From: Spirochaeta thermophila DSM 6578
GTDB lineage: Bacteria; Spirochaetota; Spirochaetia; Winmispirales; Winmispiraceae
Length of the DNA: 64,000 bases
NCBI RefSeq assembly: GCF_000184345.1
Contig: NC_017583.1
Span: forward strand, 372,001 to 436,000
Direction: 5' to 3'
The notes beneath the pieces were generated by a model that saw only the letters and a list, made by a program, of their open reading frames with translations, ran no database searches and was not told the DNA's origin. Of this stretch, positions 47,972 to 56,920 are shown in pieces (the first letter of the stretch is position 1; each line of letters starts with the position of its first letter). A program made the position numbers and the translations under genes.

Positions 47972-50401
47972 CTAGACCACGATGTTCACGATCTTGTTCG
48001 GGACGGTGATGACCTTTTTCATCTCTTTCCCGTCGATCCACTGGCGGATGCGCTCGTGGGAGAGTGCCCGTTTCTCGAGTTCCTCTTTGGGAAGGTCCCT
48101 CGGTACCTCGATCCTGGCCCGGACCTTGCCGTTCACCTGGATCACCACCGTGACGACCTCGTCGATGGTGAGGGCCTCGTCGTATGTGGGCCAGGGGTGG
48201 TAGGCGAGGGTGCCTTCATGGCCGAGTTTCTCCCACATCTCTTCGGCGATATGGGGTGCATAGGGGGCGATGATGAGGACGAATGGCTCCCACAGGGACC
48301 GAGGCACGCGCTCGAGCTTGTAGATCTCGTTGATGTAGGTCATCATCTGGGCGATGGCGGTGTTGAACCTGAGATGCTCGGTGTCCTCTGTGACCTTCTT
48401 GATCGTCTTGTGGAGGAGCTTGAGGAGGTCGGGATCGGGTTCTTCGTCCGTGATCTCCCGTTCGCTTATGTCCCACACCCTGTTGAGGAAGCGGTGTACC
48501 CCCACGAGCCCTTTGGTCGACCAGGGCTTCGTGGCCTCGAGCGGTCCCATGAACATCTCGTACATCCTCAGGGAATCCGCACCGTACTCCTCGACGATAT
48601 CGTCGGGGTTCACCACGTTGCCCCGGGATTTCGACATCTTCTCCCCGTCTTCGCCCAGGATCATGCCTTGATTCACCAATCTCATGAACGGCTCGTCGGT
48701 GTTCACGAGTCCGAGATCGTAGAGCACCTTGTGCCAGAACCGGGCGTAGAGGAGGTGGAGTACTGCGTGTTCTGCCCCTCCCACGTAGAGGTCTACCGGC
48801 ATCCAGTAGTCGATCTTCTCGCGCGATGCGAATTCCCGGTCATTGTGCGGGTCGAGATACCGGAGGTAGTACCAACAGGAACCGGCCCACTGCGGCATGG
48901 TGTTGGTCTCCCGGTAGGCCTTTCTCCCTGATCCATCGGGCGCGGTGGTCTCAACCCATTCCCTGATAGCCGCAAGTGGAGATTCTCCGGTACCGGTTGG
49001 TTTGTAGCTTTCCACCTCTGGGAGGGTCACTGGAAGCTGGTCGTAGGGCACTGGCTGAACCCCATCTCCCTCTACGTGTACCACGGGAATAGGTTCACCC
49101 CAATACCGCTGTCGTGAGAAGATCCAGTCCCGCAGGCGGTAGTTCACTGCGCGCTTCCCGATTCCCTTTTCCTCCATGTAGGCGATGATCTTCTCTTTCA
49201 TCTCCTTGGTGGGGAGGCCGCTGAAGGGGCCCGAGTTGATGCTGATGCCTTCCTCCACGAAGGCTTCGGTGAGTTCTTCTTCCTTGCCGTTCCTCGAGAC
49301 CACTTGGACAATGGGAAGGTCGAACTTCTTCGCGAACTCCCAGTCTCGCTCGTCGTGGGCCGGGACAGCCATGATGGCGCCCGTACCGTAGGTGATGAGG
49401 ATGTAGTCGGAGATCCACACCGGGATCTCTCTCTCCGTGAAAGGGTTGATGGCGTAGGCCCCTGTGAACACACCGGTCTTTTCCTTGGCGAGATCGGTGC
49501 GCTCGAGATCGGATTTGAGCTGGGCCTGTCGTACGTATGCCTCGACAGCCTCTCGCTGTTCAGGGGTGGTGATCTTCTGCACGAGCGGATGCTCGGGCGC
49601 GAGCACCATGTAGGTGGCGCCGAAGACCGTGTCGGGTCTGGTGGTGAAGACCTCGATATGACCGTCGTGGTCTTTGAGGGGGAATCGGATGTCCGCCCCC
49701 TCGCTTCTGCCGATCCAGTTGCGCTGCATGGTCTTGATGGACTCGGGCCAGTCGAGCTTGTCGAGACCTTCCAGGAGTCGGTCTGCATAGGCGGTGATCC
49801 TGAGCATCCACTGTCTGAGGGGTTTTCTGATCACGGGATGGTTTCCCCGTTCCGAGCGTGGTCCCTCGGGGGTCTGGATTACCTCCTCGTTCGCGAGCAC
49901 CGTGCCGAGGGCCTCACAGAACCAGACAGGCACCTCCGCCATGTACGCGAGTCCCATCTCATACATCTTGAGGAACATCCACTGGGTCCACTTGTAGTAC
50001 TCCGGCCTGTGTGTGGCGATCTCTCTGTCCCAATCGTAGGAGAAGCCGAGGGACTGGATCTGCTTCCTGAAACGATTGATGTTTCTCTCGGTGGTGATAC
50101 GGGGATGTGTTCCCGTGGTGATGGCGTAGATCTCGGCAGGCAGGCCGAAGGAGTCGAACCCCATGGGATGGAGGACCTGATAGCCTCGCATCCGGAGGTA
50201 GCGGCAATAGATGTCGGTGGCGGTGTAGCCCTCCGGGTGTCCCACGTGGAGGCCCTCTGCCGAGGGATAGGGGAACATGTCGAGGACGTATCTTCGTTTT
50301 TCCCTCGGAACCGACGGATCTTCCTTGACGGAAAAGGTCTTGTGTTCAAGCCAGTAGCGTTGCCATTTCTTTTCTATGTCTCTGAATGAGTAGTTTTTCA
50401 T
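47972..50401 (-). CDS. leuS: Leucyl-tRNA synthetase
   Basis: 809 residues. HIGH motif HVGHPEGYT in [49 protein letters not shown]. The CP1 editing domain has [22 protein letters not shown], and [16 protein letters not shown] is the KMSKS loop. The C-terminus has the short Leu-specific domain ([15 protein letters not shown]). Length and order are standard. There is no Shine-Dalgarno before ATG 50401; the -10 lies 8 nt upstream, so leaderless initiation is likely. Confidence 0.98.
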   Translation of the reverse strand: MKNYSFRDIEKKWQRYWLEHKTFSVKEDPSVPREKRRYVLDMFPYPSAEGLHVGHPEGYTATDIYCRYLRMRGYQVLHPMGFDSFGLPAEIYAITTGTHPRITTERNINRFRKQIQSLGFSYDWDREIATHRPEYYKWTQWMFLKMYEMGLAYMAEVPVWFCEALGTVLANEEVIQTPEGPRSERGNHPVIRKPLRQWMLRITAYADRLLEGLDKLDWPESIKTMQRNWIGRSEGADIRFPLKDHDGHIEVFTTRPDTVFGATYMVLAPEHPLVQKITTPEQREAVEAYVRQAQLKSDLERTDLAKEKTGVFTGAYAINPFTEREIPVWISDYILITYGTGAIMAVPAHDERDWEFAKKFDLPIVQVVSRNGKEEELTEAFVEEGISINSGPFSGLPTKEMKEKIIAYMEEKGIGKRAVNYRLRDWIFSRQRYWGEPIPVVHVEGDGVQPVPYDQLPVTLPEVESYKPTGTGESPLAAIREWVETTAPDGSGRKAYRETNTMPQWAGSCWYYLRYLDPHNDREFASREKIDYWMPVDLYVGGAEHAVLHLLYARFWHKVLYDLGLVNTDEPFMRLVNQGMILGEDGEKMSKSRGNVVNPDDIVEEYGADSLRMYEMFMGPLEATKPWSTKGLVGVHRFLNRVWDISEREITDEEPDPDLLKLLHKTIKKVTEDTEHLRFNTAIAQMMTYINEIYKLERVPRSLWEPFVLIIAPYAPHIAEEMWEKLGHEGTLAYHPWPTYDEALTIDEVVTVVIQVNGKVRARIEVPRDLPKEELEKRALSHERIRQWIDGKEMKKVITVPNKIVNIVV

Positions 50402-50409
50402 GGTGAAAG

Positions 50410-50438
50410 ATGATACAGGAGGTTCAGGGTGAGGTCAA
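50410..50438 (-). promoter_or_regulatory. leuS promoter, leaderless type
   Basis: On the minus strand TTGACC (50433-50438), exactly 17 bp, TATCAT (50410-50415), then CTTTCACC and the ATG at 50401. The predicted leader is 0-2 nt. Confidence 0.75.
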
Positions 50439-50455
50439 TAGAGAGTCCGGAAGGT

Positions 50456-50571
50456 AAAAAAAGTCCCCCCAGGAAAGGAGGTAGAAACCTGGGGGGAACA
50501 AAGCGGGTAACTCTTCGCGTCCTTCTCGGGAAAGGAGGTGAAACCCGAGAAGGAACATCGTTCCATTACCT
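50456..50571 (-). ncRNA. Candidate small RNA with two anti-Shine-Dalgarno hairpin loops
   Basis: Predicted ~116-nt transcript on the minus strand. Hairpin 1 has a 10-bp stem (CCTTCTCGGG/CCCGAGAAGG, 50521-50553) with loop TTTCACCTCCTTT. Hairpin 2 has a 9-10-bp stem (CCCCCCAGG/CCTGGGGGG, 50465-50496) with loop TTTCTACCTCCTTT, and its 3' side runs into seven T residues, so it doubles as the terminator. The stems differ completely while the loops share ACCTCCTTT. Loop 1 contains TCACCTCCTTT, identical to the 16S rRNA 3' tail by general knowledge. No open frame is present. A cis leader of leuS is the alternative. Confidence 0.7.
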
Positions 50572-50578
50572 GATTCAG

Positions 50579-50608
50579 AATATACTACAGGTGGAGTGAA
50601 AATGTCAA
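50579..50608 (-). promoter_or_regulatory. Promoter of the candidate small RNA
   Basis: On the minus strand a perfect TTGACA (50603-50608), 18 bp and TATATT (50579-50584). The start is expected near 50571. Confidence 0.75.
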
Positions 50609-51021
50609 GAGGAATATCAAAAAAATCTCTAAAATCTCCAAAATTTCCAACCCCTTCCCCTTGCCCGCGTGTCCGGGATCTGAGGTGAGGGGAAAGGCTT
50701 GTGGAAAACGTGTGAATATTGTGGAAAACCTCTGAATTTCCGGATGAATTCCAGGGGTGTTTCCTCTTGAGAATCCTGGGGAGATCCTCACTAACCCCTT
50801 TCAGTGTATAGGGAACTGTTTCATTGTCACATCATCTTCCGTACACCGGCAGGCTGTGGAGGACACGGCGGAGAGAGGGAGCGTGAGAGGGCTGAGGGTT
50901 CGAGTAACCTTTTTTGCACACCTTTTCGTCGAAAAAAGTTTACTTTGTTGAAAAACTGTTCATTTACAACCGGGAGTCGAGGGGCCATCATAATGCTGAT
51001 CACAAACGACCGGAGGTGTGG
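50609..51021. other. Intergenic region with two DnaA-box-like repeats and the galactoside-operon leader
   Basis: No gene is supported. TGTGGAAAA occurs at 50700-50708 and 50720-50728, matching the reverse DnaA-box pattern TGTGNAWAA, 20 bp apart. Upstream of the permease gene an AT-rich stretch (50920-50980) includes TTTACA and CATCAT/CATAAT spaced as a possible promoter, and CGGAGG supplies the ribosome site. Confidence 0.4.
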
Positions 51022-52005
51022 ATGATTGAGATCAGATCTGTGGGGGAGGAGGCGGGATCCATCTCCCCGTCCGGATCCCCCTCGAGGGGGTCGGCCTCGT
51101 TCCTGACGACGCTCAAGAAGAACAGGCAGTTCCTCGTCATGCTCATTCCCGTGACCGTCTATCTTCTCATCTTCAATTATGCACCCATGGCGGGGCTCAT
51201 CTTGGCGTTCAAGCGCTACATTCCGGCGCTCGGTTTCTGGAAGAGTCCCTGGGCGGGGCTTTCCAACTTCAAGTTCCTCTTCGTTTCAGGGGCCTTCGGA
51301 AGGATCCTCTTCAACACGGTGTTCTACAACGTGATCTTCCTGATCACGTGTCAGGCCCTGGGGATGATGGTGGCCATTCTCATCTCGGAGCTCCGCTTGA
51401 AGAAGCTCAACAACCTGCTCCATTCGCTCACCTTCTTTCCTTATTTTGTCTCATACGTGGTGGTGGGGGCCATCGTGTACAACATCTTCAGCTACGAGTT
51501 CGGGGTGTTCAACAACCTTCTGGAAGCCTGGGGAGCCGAGCCCGTGAACGTGTACCAGATGCCGAACGTGTGGGTCTTTATCCTCACCTTCCTCAACTCG
51601 TGGAAGTGGGTGGGGTACACGAGCATCATCTACTATACCACCATCGTGGGGATCGACCCCGAACTCTACGAAGCGGCCGAGATCGATGGGGCTTCCACCC
51701 TCGCGAGGATATGGCACATCACCGTGCCGTACCTGAAGGTCACGCTCCTCACCATCGTCCTCTTCCAGTTGGGGAGTATTTTCAAAGGGCAGTTCGATCT
51801 CTTCTACAACGTGATAGGGAACAACGGTCAGCTTTTCGAGGCGACCGACGTGGTGGACACCTATGTCTTCAGGATGCTCATCACCAACTTCGATGTGGGG
51901 CTGGGGACCGCGGCGGGGCTGTTCCAGTCGTTTTTCGGTTTCCTGCTCATGATGATCGTGAACGGGGTGGTAAAGAAGGTCCGCCCCCAGTACGCACTCT
52001 TCTAG
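51022..52005 (+). CDS. ABC sugar transporter permease (LplB/UgpA type)
   Basis: 327 residues. After a polar N-terminus, six transmembrane helices begin with FLVMLIPVTVYLLIFNYAPMAGLILAFKRY. The EAA loop is EAAEIDGASTLARIWHITVPYLK. It pairs with the next permease to import an oligosaccharide, probably a galacto-oligosaccharide judging by the linked glycosidases. GGAGG precedes ATG 51022. It is first in the operon; the ATPase subunit is not encoded here and may be a shared MsmK-type protein. Confidence 0.92.
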   Translation: MIEIRSVGEEAGSISPSGSPSRGSASFLTTLKKNRQFLVMLIPVTVYLLIFNYAPMAGLILAFKRYIPALGFWKSPWAGLSNFKFLFVSGAFGRILFNTVFYNVIFLITCQALGMMVAILISELRLKKLNNLLHSLTFFPYFVSYVVVGAIVYNIFSYEFGVFNNLLEAWGAEPVNVYQMPNVWVFILTFLNSWKWVGYTSIIYYTTIVGIDPELYEAAEIDGASTLARIWHITVPYLKVTLLTIVLFQLGSIFKGQFDLFYNVIGNNGQLFEATDVVDTYVFRMLITNFDVGLGTAAGLFQSFFGFLLMMIVNGVVKKVRPQYALF

Positions 52006-52014
52006 GAGGATCTC

Positions 52015-52908
52015 ATGCGGTTCGGAAGACCTATGTCCAGGGAAGGGCTTGTGTTCCAGTTCGTAGGATACGGCCTGCTGATCGTGGTGGTGATTCTGTG
52101 CGTGGCACCGCTTCTCCTCGTGGTGTCGGGATCGCTCTCTTCCGAGGAGTCCATCTATCAGCATGGGTTCTGGTTCATCCCGCGGGAGTTCTCGTTCGAT
52201 GCGTACCGCATCCTGTTCAAGGCGCCCAAGGATGTGCTTCAGGCCCTGTGGATAAGTGTATTGGTGGCTGCAACGGGGACGATCACGAGTGTGTTCGTGG
52301 CGTGCATGGTGGCGTACGTGCTCATACAGCCGGAGTTCGCCTACAAGCGGTTCTTCTCGATCTTCATCTACTTCACGGCGATCTTCTCGGGCGGGCTCAT
52401 CCCCACCTACATCCTCATGGTGCGGTACCTCCACCTGAAGAACACCCTCCTTGCCCTCATCCTTCCTCAATGGATCACGGCCTGGAATCTCTTCCTGCTC
52501 AGGAACTTCTTCACCGAGATACCCTATTCGGTGGTGGAGTCGGCGAGGATCGATGGGGCGAAGGAGTTCACGATCATGACGAGGCTGGTGATTCCCATGG
52601 CCATGCCGGGCATCACCACCATCGCACTCTTCCAGATTCTCTACTACTGGAACGACTGGGTGCAGGCCATGCTCTATATCACGGACAAGGCACTGTATCC
52701 CTTCCAGTACTATCTCTACACCATGCTCCACAACTTCCTCTCGGTGCAGAATGCCATTGCGAATGCGGGGATCGTGCTCCCCTCGGTGCCCACCGAGAGT
52801 TTCAAGATGGCGATGACCGTGATCGCGATTCTTCCGATCGCGATCATCTTCCCCTTCATCAAGCGGTTCTTCGTCACCGGCTTGAGCAAGGGGGCGATCA
52901 AGGGATGA
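52015..52908 (+). CDS. ABC sugar transporter permease (YtcP/AraQ type)
   Basis: 297 residues, six transmembrane helices. LIVVVILCVAPLLLVVSGSLSSEESIYQHGFWFIPREFSFDAYRILF is the typical N-terminus of the YtcP subgroup, and the EAA-type loop is ESARIDGAKEFTIMTRLVIPMAMPG. AGGAGG precedes the ATG, 9 nt after the first permease gene. Confidence 0.93.
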   Translation: MRFGRPMSREGLVFQFVGYGLLIVVVILCVAPLLLVVSGSLSSEESIYQHGFWFIPREFSFDAYRILFKAPKDVLQALWISVLVAATGTITSVFVACMVAYVLIQPEFAYKRFFSIFIYFTAIFSGGLIPTYILMVRYLHLKNTLLALILPQWITAWNLFLLRNFFTEIPYSVVESARIDGAKEFTIMTRLVIPMAMPGITTIALFQILYYWNDWVQAMLYITDKALYPFQYYLYTMLHNFLSVQNAIANAGIVLPSVPTESFKMAMTVIAILPIAIIFPFIKRFFVTGLSKGAIKG

Positions 52909-52958
52909 ATCCGGGTGTTACCCGGTGGAAGATATACTATACTGGTAAGGAGTGACGT

Positions 52959-54512
52959 ATGAGGAATGTCGTAAAGGGCGTATGGCTCGGCCTCCTCATG
53001 GTGCTGCTCTCCTTCGGGCTCTGGGCGACCGGGGCTCAGGAGGGGGAAACCGCCGGCGGGACGCAGGAACTCAAGCCTGTCGAGCTGGTGATGTGGCTCG
53101 TGGGCGACTCGGTGCCCGACTATGAGCTCATGCTCCAGGAGCTCAACAAGCTCACCAAGGAGGAGCTCAACGCCACCATCAAGGTGAACTTCACCACCTG
53201 GACCGACTGGAAGACCAAGTTGCGGCTCCTCCTCACCTCGGGTGAGGCTTTCGACCTGGTCCACATGGCGCCCTGGGGGATCTACCAGGAGGCCTCCAAG
53301 TTGGGGCTCCTGCTTCCGCTGGAGGATCTGGCCCCGAAGTACGCGCCTGTGACCTGGCAGAGCTACTCTCCTGATGTGCTCAAGCAGGCCACGGTGAACG
53401 GACACGTGTACATGCTCCCCTTCAACTACACCGATCCCTACGGGAACGGGTTCCTCTACCGGCTCGATCTCGCCGAGAAGTACGGACTCGGGAAGATCAG
53501 GAATATCGAGGACCTGGAGACCTACCTGGTGACCCTCGCCAAGAACGAGAAGGGTATCATCCCCTACAATGCGGGCGAGTTCGATCTCACCACCTATCCC
53601 GAGACGATCTGCGCCGCCATGCCCTCGTTCCCCAAGGCGGGAGGCGAGGATATCATCCAGGGGCTCATGCCGTACTTCTACGTGTTTTACGACGATCCGA
53701 CCCCTGAGCCCGAGTTCATCCTCGAGCATCCGTCCTTCAGGGAGGCGATCGAGTTCTCGCGGGGTCTGTACCTTGCCGGAGCGATTCCCAAGGGTGTGCT
53801 CTCCAACCAGGTGGGGTCCCGCGAGGCGTTCATCAACGGGACGAGTGCGGTCACCCTCCTCAACCCGCTCAATGCGAACGAGGTGTACCAGCAGGTGGCA
53901 GCCAAGCATCCCGATTGGAAGCTCGACTACTGGAACCCCTACCTGAATCTCGATCACCCGACCAAGGCTCCCGCGATCAACAACGGGATGTCCGTACCGG
54001 CGAGCTCCCGGAATCCCCAGCGGGCCCTCATGTTCCTGGAGAAGCTTCACCAGGACCAGCGCTATCACGACCTCACGAGCTATGGTATCCGCGGCAAACA
54101 CTGGGATCTCGACGAGAACGGCCAGATCGTGCTTCCGGAGGGCGTGACGGTCGACAGTACCGGTTTCGCCTGGGACAGGCCGTGTCCGTGGGGATGGAGG
54201 GAGGAGAAGTTCTACCGCCTCAATCCGCTCAAGTTCGCCTCCACTTGGCAGGTGATAAAGGATTGGTACAGCGCGTACCTCGCAAAGGCGGTGGACAGGA
54301 AGTACGTGAGCTTCTACCTCGACAAGGAGCCGATCCTCGCCGAGTTCGCGGCCGTGGACAACCTGAAGACGCAGTACGTGGATCCGCTCCTCTGGGGTAT
54401 CGCGGATCCGGCCACCTATCCTGAGGTGATGGACAAGTTCTACGCAGCAGGGCTCGGGAAGGTGAAGGACGAGATCCTCAAGCAGTGGAAGGCCTACATG
54501 GCCCAGTACTGA
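52959..54512 (+). CDS. ABC transporter extracellular sugar-binding protein (LipO-like)
   Basis: 517 residues, the long class of binding proteins that accompanies LplB/YtcP permeases. The signal peptide (VWLGLLMVLLSFGLWATGAQE) lacks a lipobox Cys, so cleavage by signal peptidase I is likely. Domain features include DWKTKLRLLLTSGEAFDLVHMAPWGIYQEASKLGLLLPLEDLAPKYAP and PASSRNPQRALMFLEKLHQDQRYHDLTSYGIRGKHWDL. The substrate is inferred to be a beta-galacto-oligosaccharide. It is followed by an attenuating hairpin. Confidence 0.92.
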   Translation: MRNVVKGVWLGLLMVLLSFGLWATGAQEGETAGGTQELKPVELVMWLVGDSVPDYELMLQELNKLTKEELNATIKVNFTTWTDWKTKLRLLLTSGEAFDLVHMAPWGIYQEASKLGLLLPLEDLAPKYAPVTWQSYSPDVLKQATVNGHVYMLPFNYTDPYGNGFLYRLDLAEKYGLGKIRNIEDLETYLVTLAKNEKGIIPYNAGEFDLTTYPETICAAMPSFPKAGGEDIIQGLMPYFYVFYDDPTPEPEFILEHPSFREAIEFSRGLYLAGAIPKGVLSNQVGSREAFINGTSAVTLLNPLNANEVYQQVAAKHPDWKLDYWNPYLNLDHPTKAPAINNGMSVPASSRNPQRALMFLEKLHQDQRYHDLTSYGIRGKHWDLDENGQIVLPEGVTVDSTGFAWDRPCPWGWREEKFYRLNPLKFASTWQVIKDWYSAYLAKAVDRKYVSFYLDKEPILAEFAAVDNLKTQYVDPLLWGIADPATYPEVMDKFYAAGLGKVKDEILKQWKAYMAQY

Positions 54513-54530
54513 CCGGTACCGAGAGGATGC

Positions 54531-54570
54531 GCCCGTCGGGTGTACCCCGGCGGGCCTCCCTTTTCTCTTT
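54531..54570 (+). terminator. Hairpin after the binding-protein gene
   Basis: GCCCGTCGGG and CCCGGCGGGC pair over 10 bp with one G-U and a 5-nt loop, followed by CTCCCTTTTCTCTTT. It probably reduces read-through into the regulator gene. Confidence 0.7.
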
Positions 54571-54599
54571 CACGATTGTTGTTCCATGATGAGGAGGGT

Positions 54600-56816
54600 A
54601 TGAGGAACGAGGGTTCACCATGGAAGCACGTGCTGAGGAGGACGCTCCTCTTCTTCTCGATCACTGCGGGGCTCACCATCATCGTGCTCACGGTAACGAT
54701 CTACCTCTCCATCCAGCCCATCGTGGCCCGCAGGCTCTACCGGGTGGAGCGGCAGAACATCCACAACGCCGTCACCGGGATACGGCTCATGCAGAACCTG
54801 GCCACGAATCTCCTCATCCAGATCTACAACGATCCGCTGATCGTCCCGCTGCTGACCGTGCCGCCCGAGGATCCGCAGGAGGAGTACCTCGCCATCCAGA
54901 GCCTCAAGAAGTACTCCACCTTTATTCCCTACCTCGACTCGGTCTACATCTACAACGATGCGACAGGGAGGTGCTACCTGAGCACGTCGGCCTCCACCAA
55001 CCTCTCTCTCCCGGTGGAGGAGATGTACGACAGAGAGTTTCTCGAACTCATGGAGGACGGACGCTGGATCAACAGTCCTGCGCCGATCTTCAGGTCGTAC
55101 GAGGGCGACTTCCCCTTCGGCGGGCAGAGGAGGAGGGTGTTCACCTATCTCTACAACGTGATGGGGGTGCGTACCAGGCGACCGAGCGTGGTGGCGATCA
55201 ACATCTCGTACGAGTGGATTACCAGCATCATGGAGTCGCTCGACGCTTCCGAGGGGTATCCGGCCTTCATCCTCGATCGTGAGGGCTCCCTCATCGGTGC
55301 CTCGATGAAGGATGAGGACCTGGTGGGCCTCGTCCGCACCACGATCCAGGGACAGGGTTCGGAGGAAGGACAGCCGCTGGTCACCACGGTGGCGACCCGG
55401 AGGGAGACCTATCTCCTGGTCTACGAGACCCTGCGTGATATGGGATGGGTGGTGGGGAAGGTGGTGCCCCTCTCCCAGGCGGTGAACGAGATCTTCGTGA
55501 TACGGAGGGAGCTGCTCAAGATCGGGACAGCCTTTCTCGCGGCGGGATTCCTCGTTTCGTTCCTGCTCTCCAACCGGCTCACCCGCCTCCTCAGGAGTCT
55601 CTCAAGAGAGCAGAACGGGGAGGTTCCGTACCGTTCGTTCTTCAAGACGAGGGTGCTCTCGGATCTCCTCCTCAAGGGGCCGGATGGGGCTTCTGTACGA
55701 GTGGGAGATGCCGGGGACCTGCTCGCCATTCGAGTCTCTCCCCATTCCTGGTACGCGCTCTTGGTGTGCGAAAGGGAGGGGGGGGATGAGGCTCTCGCAG
55801 ACTGGTACGCGCACCTCCTCGAGGAGGTGGAAGGCTGGGAGGAGGTACGGTGGGAGTGGCTCCAGAGGGAGGACGAGTTCCTGCTCGTGGTGGAGACCGA
55901 GCGCGATCCGGGGCAGGGACAGAGGGAGATCTTCGAGGAGTGGCACCGCAGGCTGGAGCGGGCCCTGGGGACGTCGGTGCGACTCTATGTAGCGGGGTTT
56001 TCGAGGGGGGCGGCTTCGCTTCCCCGTCTCTACAACCAGATGAGTAGTCTGCTCGCCAACAGGAGGTTCCTCGAGGGGAAGGCCGTGTTCACCCACGAGG
56101 ATCTCGGCGTGCTCTCCCGCGGACACTACGAGTACCCTCAGAACAAGGAGCACGAGTTTCTGGAGGCCCTGCACCACATGGATGCAGAGACCGCGGTCTC
56201 GGTGGCGCAGGAGGTGTTCCAGGGTACCAGGTGCTTCGGGTATCATGTGTTCCAGTCGGTGAAGTACCGGCTCTGCACGGCTTTCCTCAGGGCGGTGGAG
56301 CAGGAGAATCAGTTCCTGGTGTCGACGTTCGGCCTCGATCCTGTCCGGTTCCTCGAGGAGGTTGAACGGGCCCAAGGGCCTGAAGAGGTTTCTGCAGTGT
56401 TCGAATCCGAGGTGCGACGTTTCGTGCGGCACATGGAGGATGACAGGACGAGCGATCACAAGAAGCTCGTCCAGGAGGTCTGCAGGATCATCGAGGAGGA
56501 GTACGACGACTTCAACCTGGGAGTGGCCACCCTGGCCGACAGGATAGGCCTCTCCTCGGGATACCTGGGACAGCTCTTCAAGAAGTACGTGGGTGTCTCG
56601 ATGACGGACTACATCAACGAGGTGAGGGTGAGCAGGGCGATCCACTTCCTGGTGAACACCGAGGCGCCCGTGTACGAGATACCGCAGATGGTGGGGTACA
56701 CGAACAAGCAGCACTTCCACGCGGTGTTCAAGAAGTATACCCGTCTGACGCCCAATGAGTACAGGAAACAGGCCCGGCTCAAGCGGGCGCAGCGGAGGGG
56801 CGAGATGGCCTCCTGA
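54600..56816 (+). CDS. Membrane-bound AraC-family regulator with extracytoplasmic sensor
   Basis: 738 residues. TM1 (TLLFFSITAGLTIIVLTVTIYLSI) and TM2 (ELLKIGTAFLAAGFLVSFLLS) enclose a ~240-residue extracytoplasmic Cache-like domain. After a cytoplasmic linker comes the AraC HTH pair at the C-terminus: VCRIIEEEYDDFNLGVATLADRIGLSSGYLGQLFKKYVGVSMTDYINEVRVSRA and VYEIPQMVGYTNKQHFHAVFKKYTRLTPNEYRK. It resembles YesN/LplR-type one-component sensors found beside such transporters. GAGGAGGGT precedes ATG 54600. It likely senses the transported saccharide and activates this cluster. Confidence 0.9.
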   Translation: MRNEGSPWKHVLRRTLLFFSITAGLTIIVLTVTIYLSIQPIVARRLYRVERQNIHNAVTGIRLMQNLATNLLIQIYNDPLIVPLLTVPPEDPQEEYLAIQSLKKYSTFIPYLDSVYIYNDATGRCYLSTSASTNLSLPVEEMYDREFLELMEDGRWINSPAPIFRSYEGDFPFGGQRRRVFTYLYNVMGVRTRRPSVVAINISYEWITSIMESLDASEGYPAFILDREGSLIGASMKDEDLVGLVRTTIQGQGSEEGQPLVTTVATRRETYLLVYETLRDMGWVVGKVVPLSQAVNEIFVIRRELLKIGTAFLAAGFLVSFLLSNRLTRLLRSLSREQNGEVPYRSFFKTRVLSDLLLKGPDGASVRVGDAGDLLAIRVSPHSWYALLVCEREGGDEALADWYAHLLEEVEGWEEVRWEWLQREDEFLLVVETERDPGQGQREIFEEWHRRLERALGTSVRLYVAGFSRGAASLPRLYNQMSSLLANRRFLEGKAVFTHEDLGVLSRGHYEYPQNKEHEFLEALHHMDAETAVSVAQEVFQGTRCFGYHVFQSVKYRLCTAFLRAVEQENQFLVSTFGLDPVRFLEEVERAQGPEEVSAVFESEVRRFVRHMEDDRTSDHKKLVQEVCRIIEEEYDDFNLGVATLADRIGLSSGYLGQLFKKYVGVSMTDYINEVRVSRAIHFLVNTEAPVYEIPQMVGYTNKQHFHAVFKKYTRLTPNEYRKQARLKRAQRRGEMAS

Positions 56817-56920
56817 AGGGGGCGTGGGCTTCGGATACCGGGTCGGACCGTGGGTGCGGTGTTCTCATGGATGACCCGAGCGGGCAGATCCATTATCACT
56901 TGTGTGTGGAGGAACAGTAT

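Noticed and set aside
50410-50571. T-box riboswitch or attenuator upstream of leuS
   Set aside because: No T-box sequence (AGGGTGGNACCGCG) or specifier loop is present, and leuS has its own promoter after the hairpin terminator. A simple cis leader is not fully excluded.
50609-51021. Replication origin around the DnaA-like boxes
   Set aside because: Only two boxes, no dnaA/dnaN/gyrB neighbours and no extended AT-rich unwinding region.
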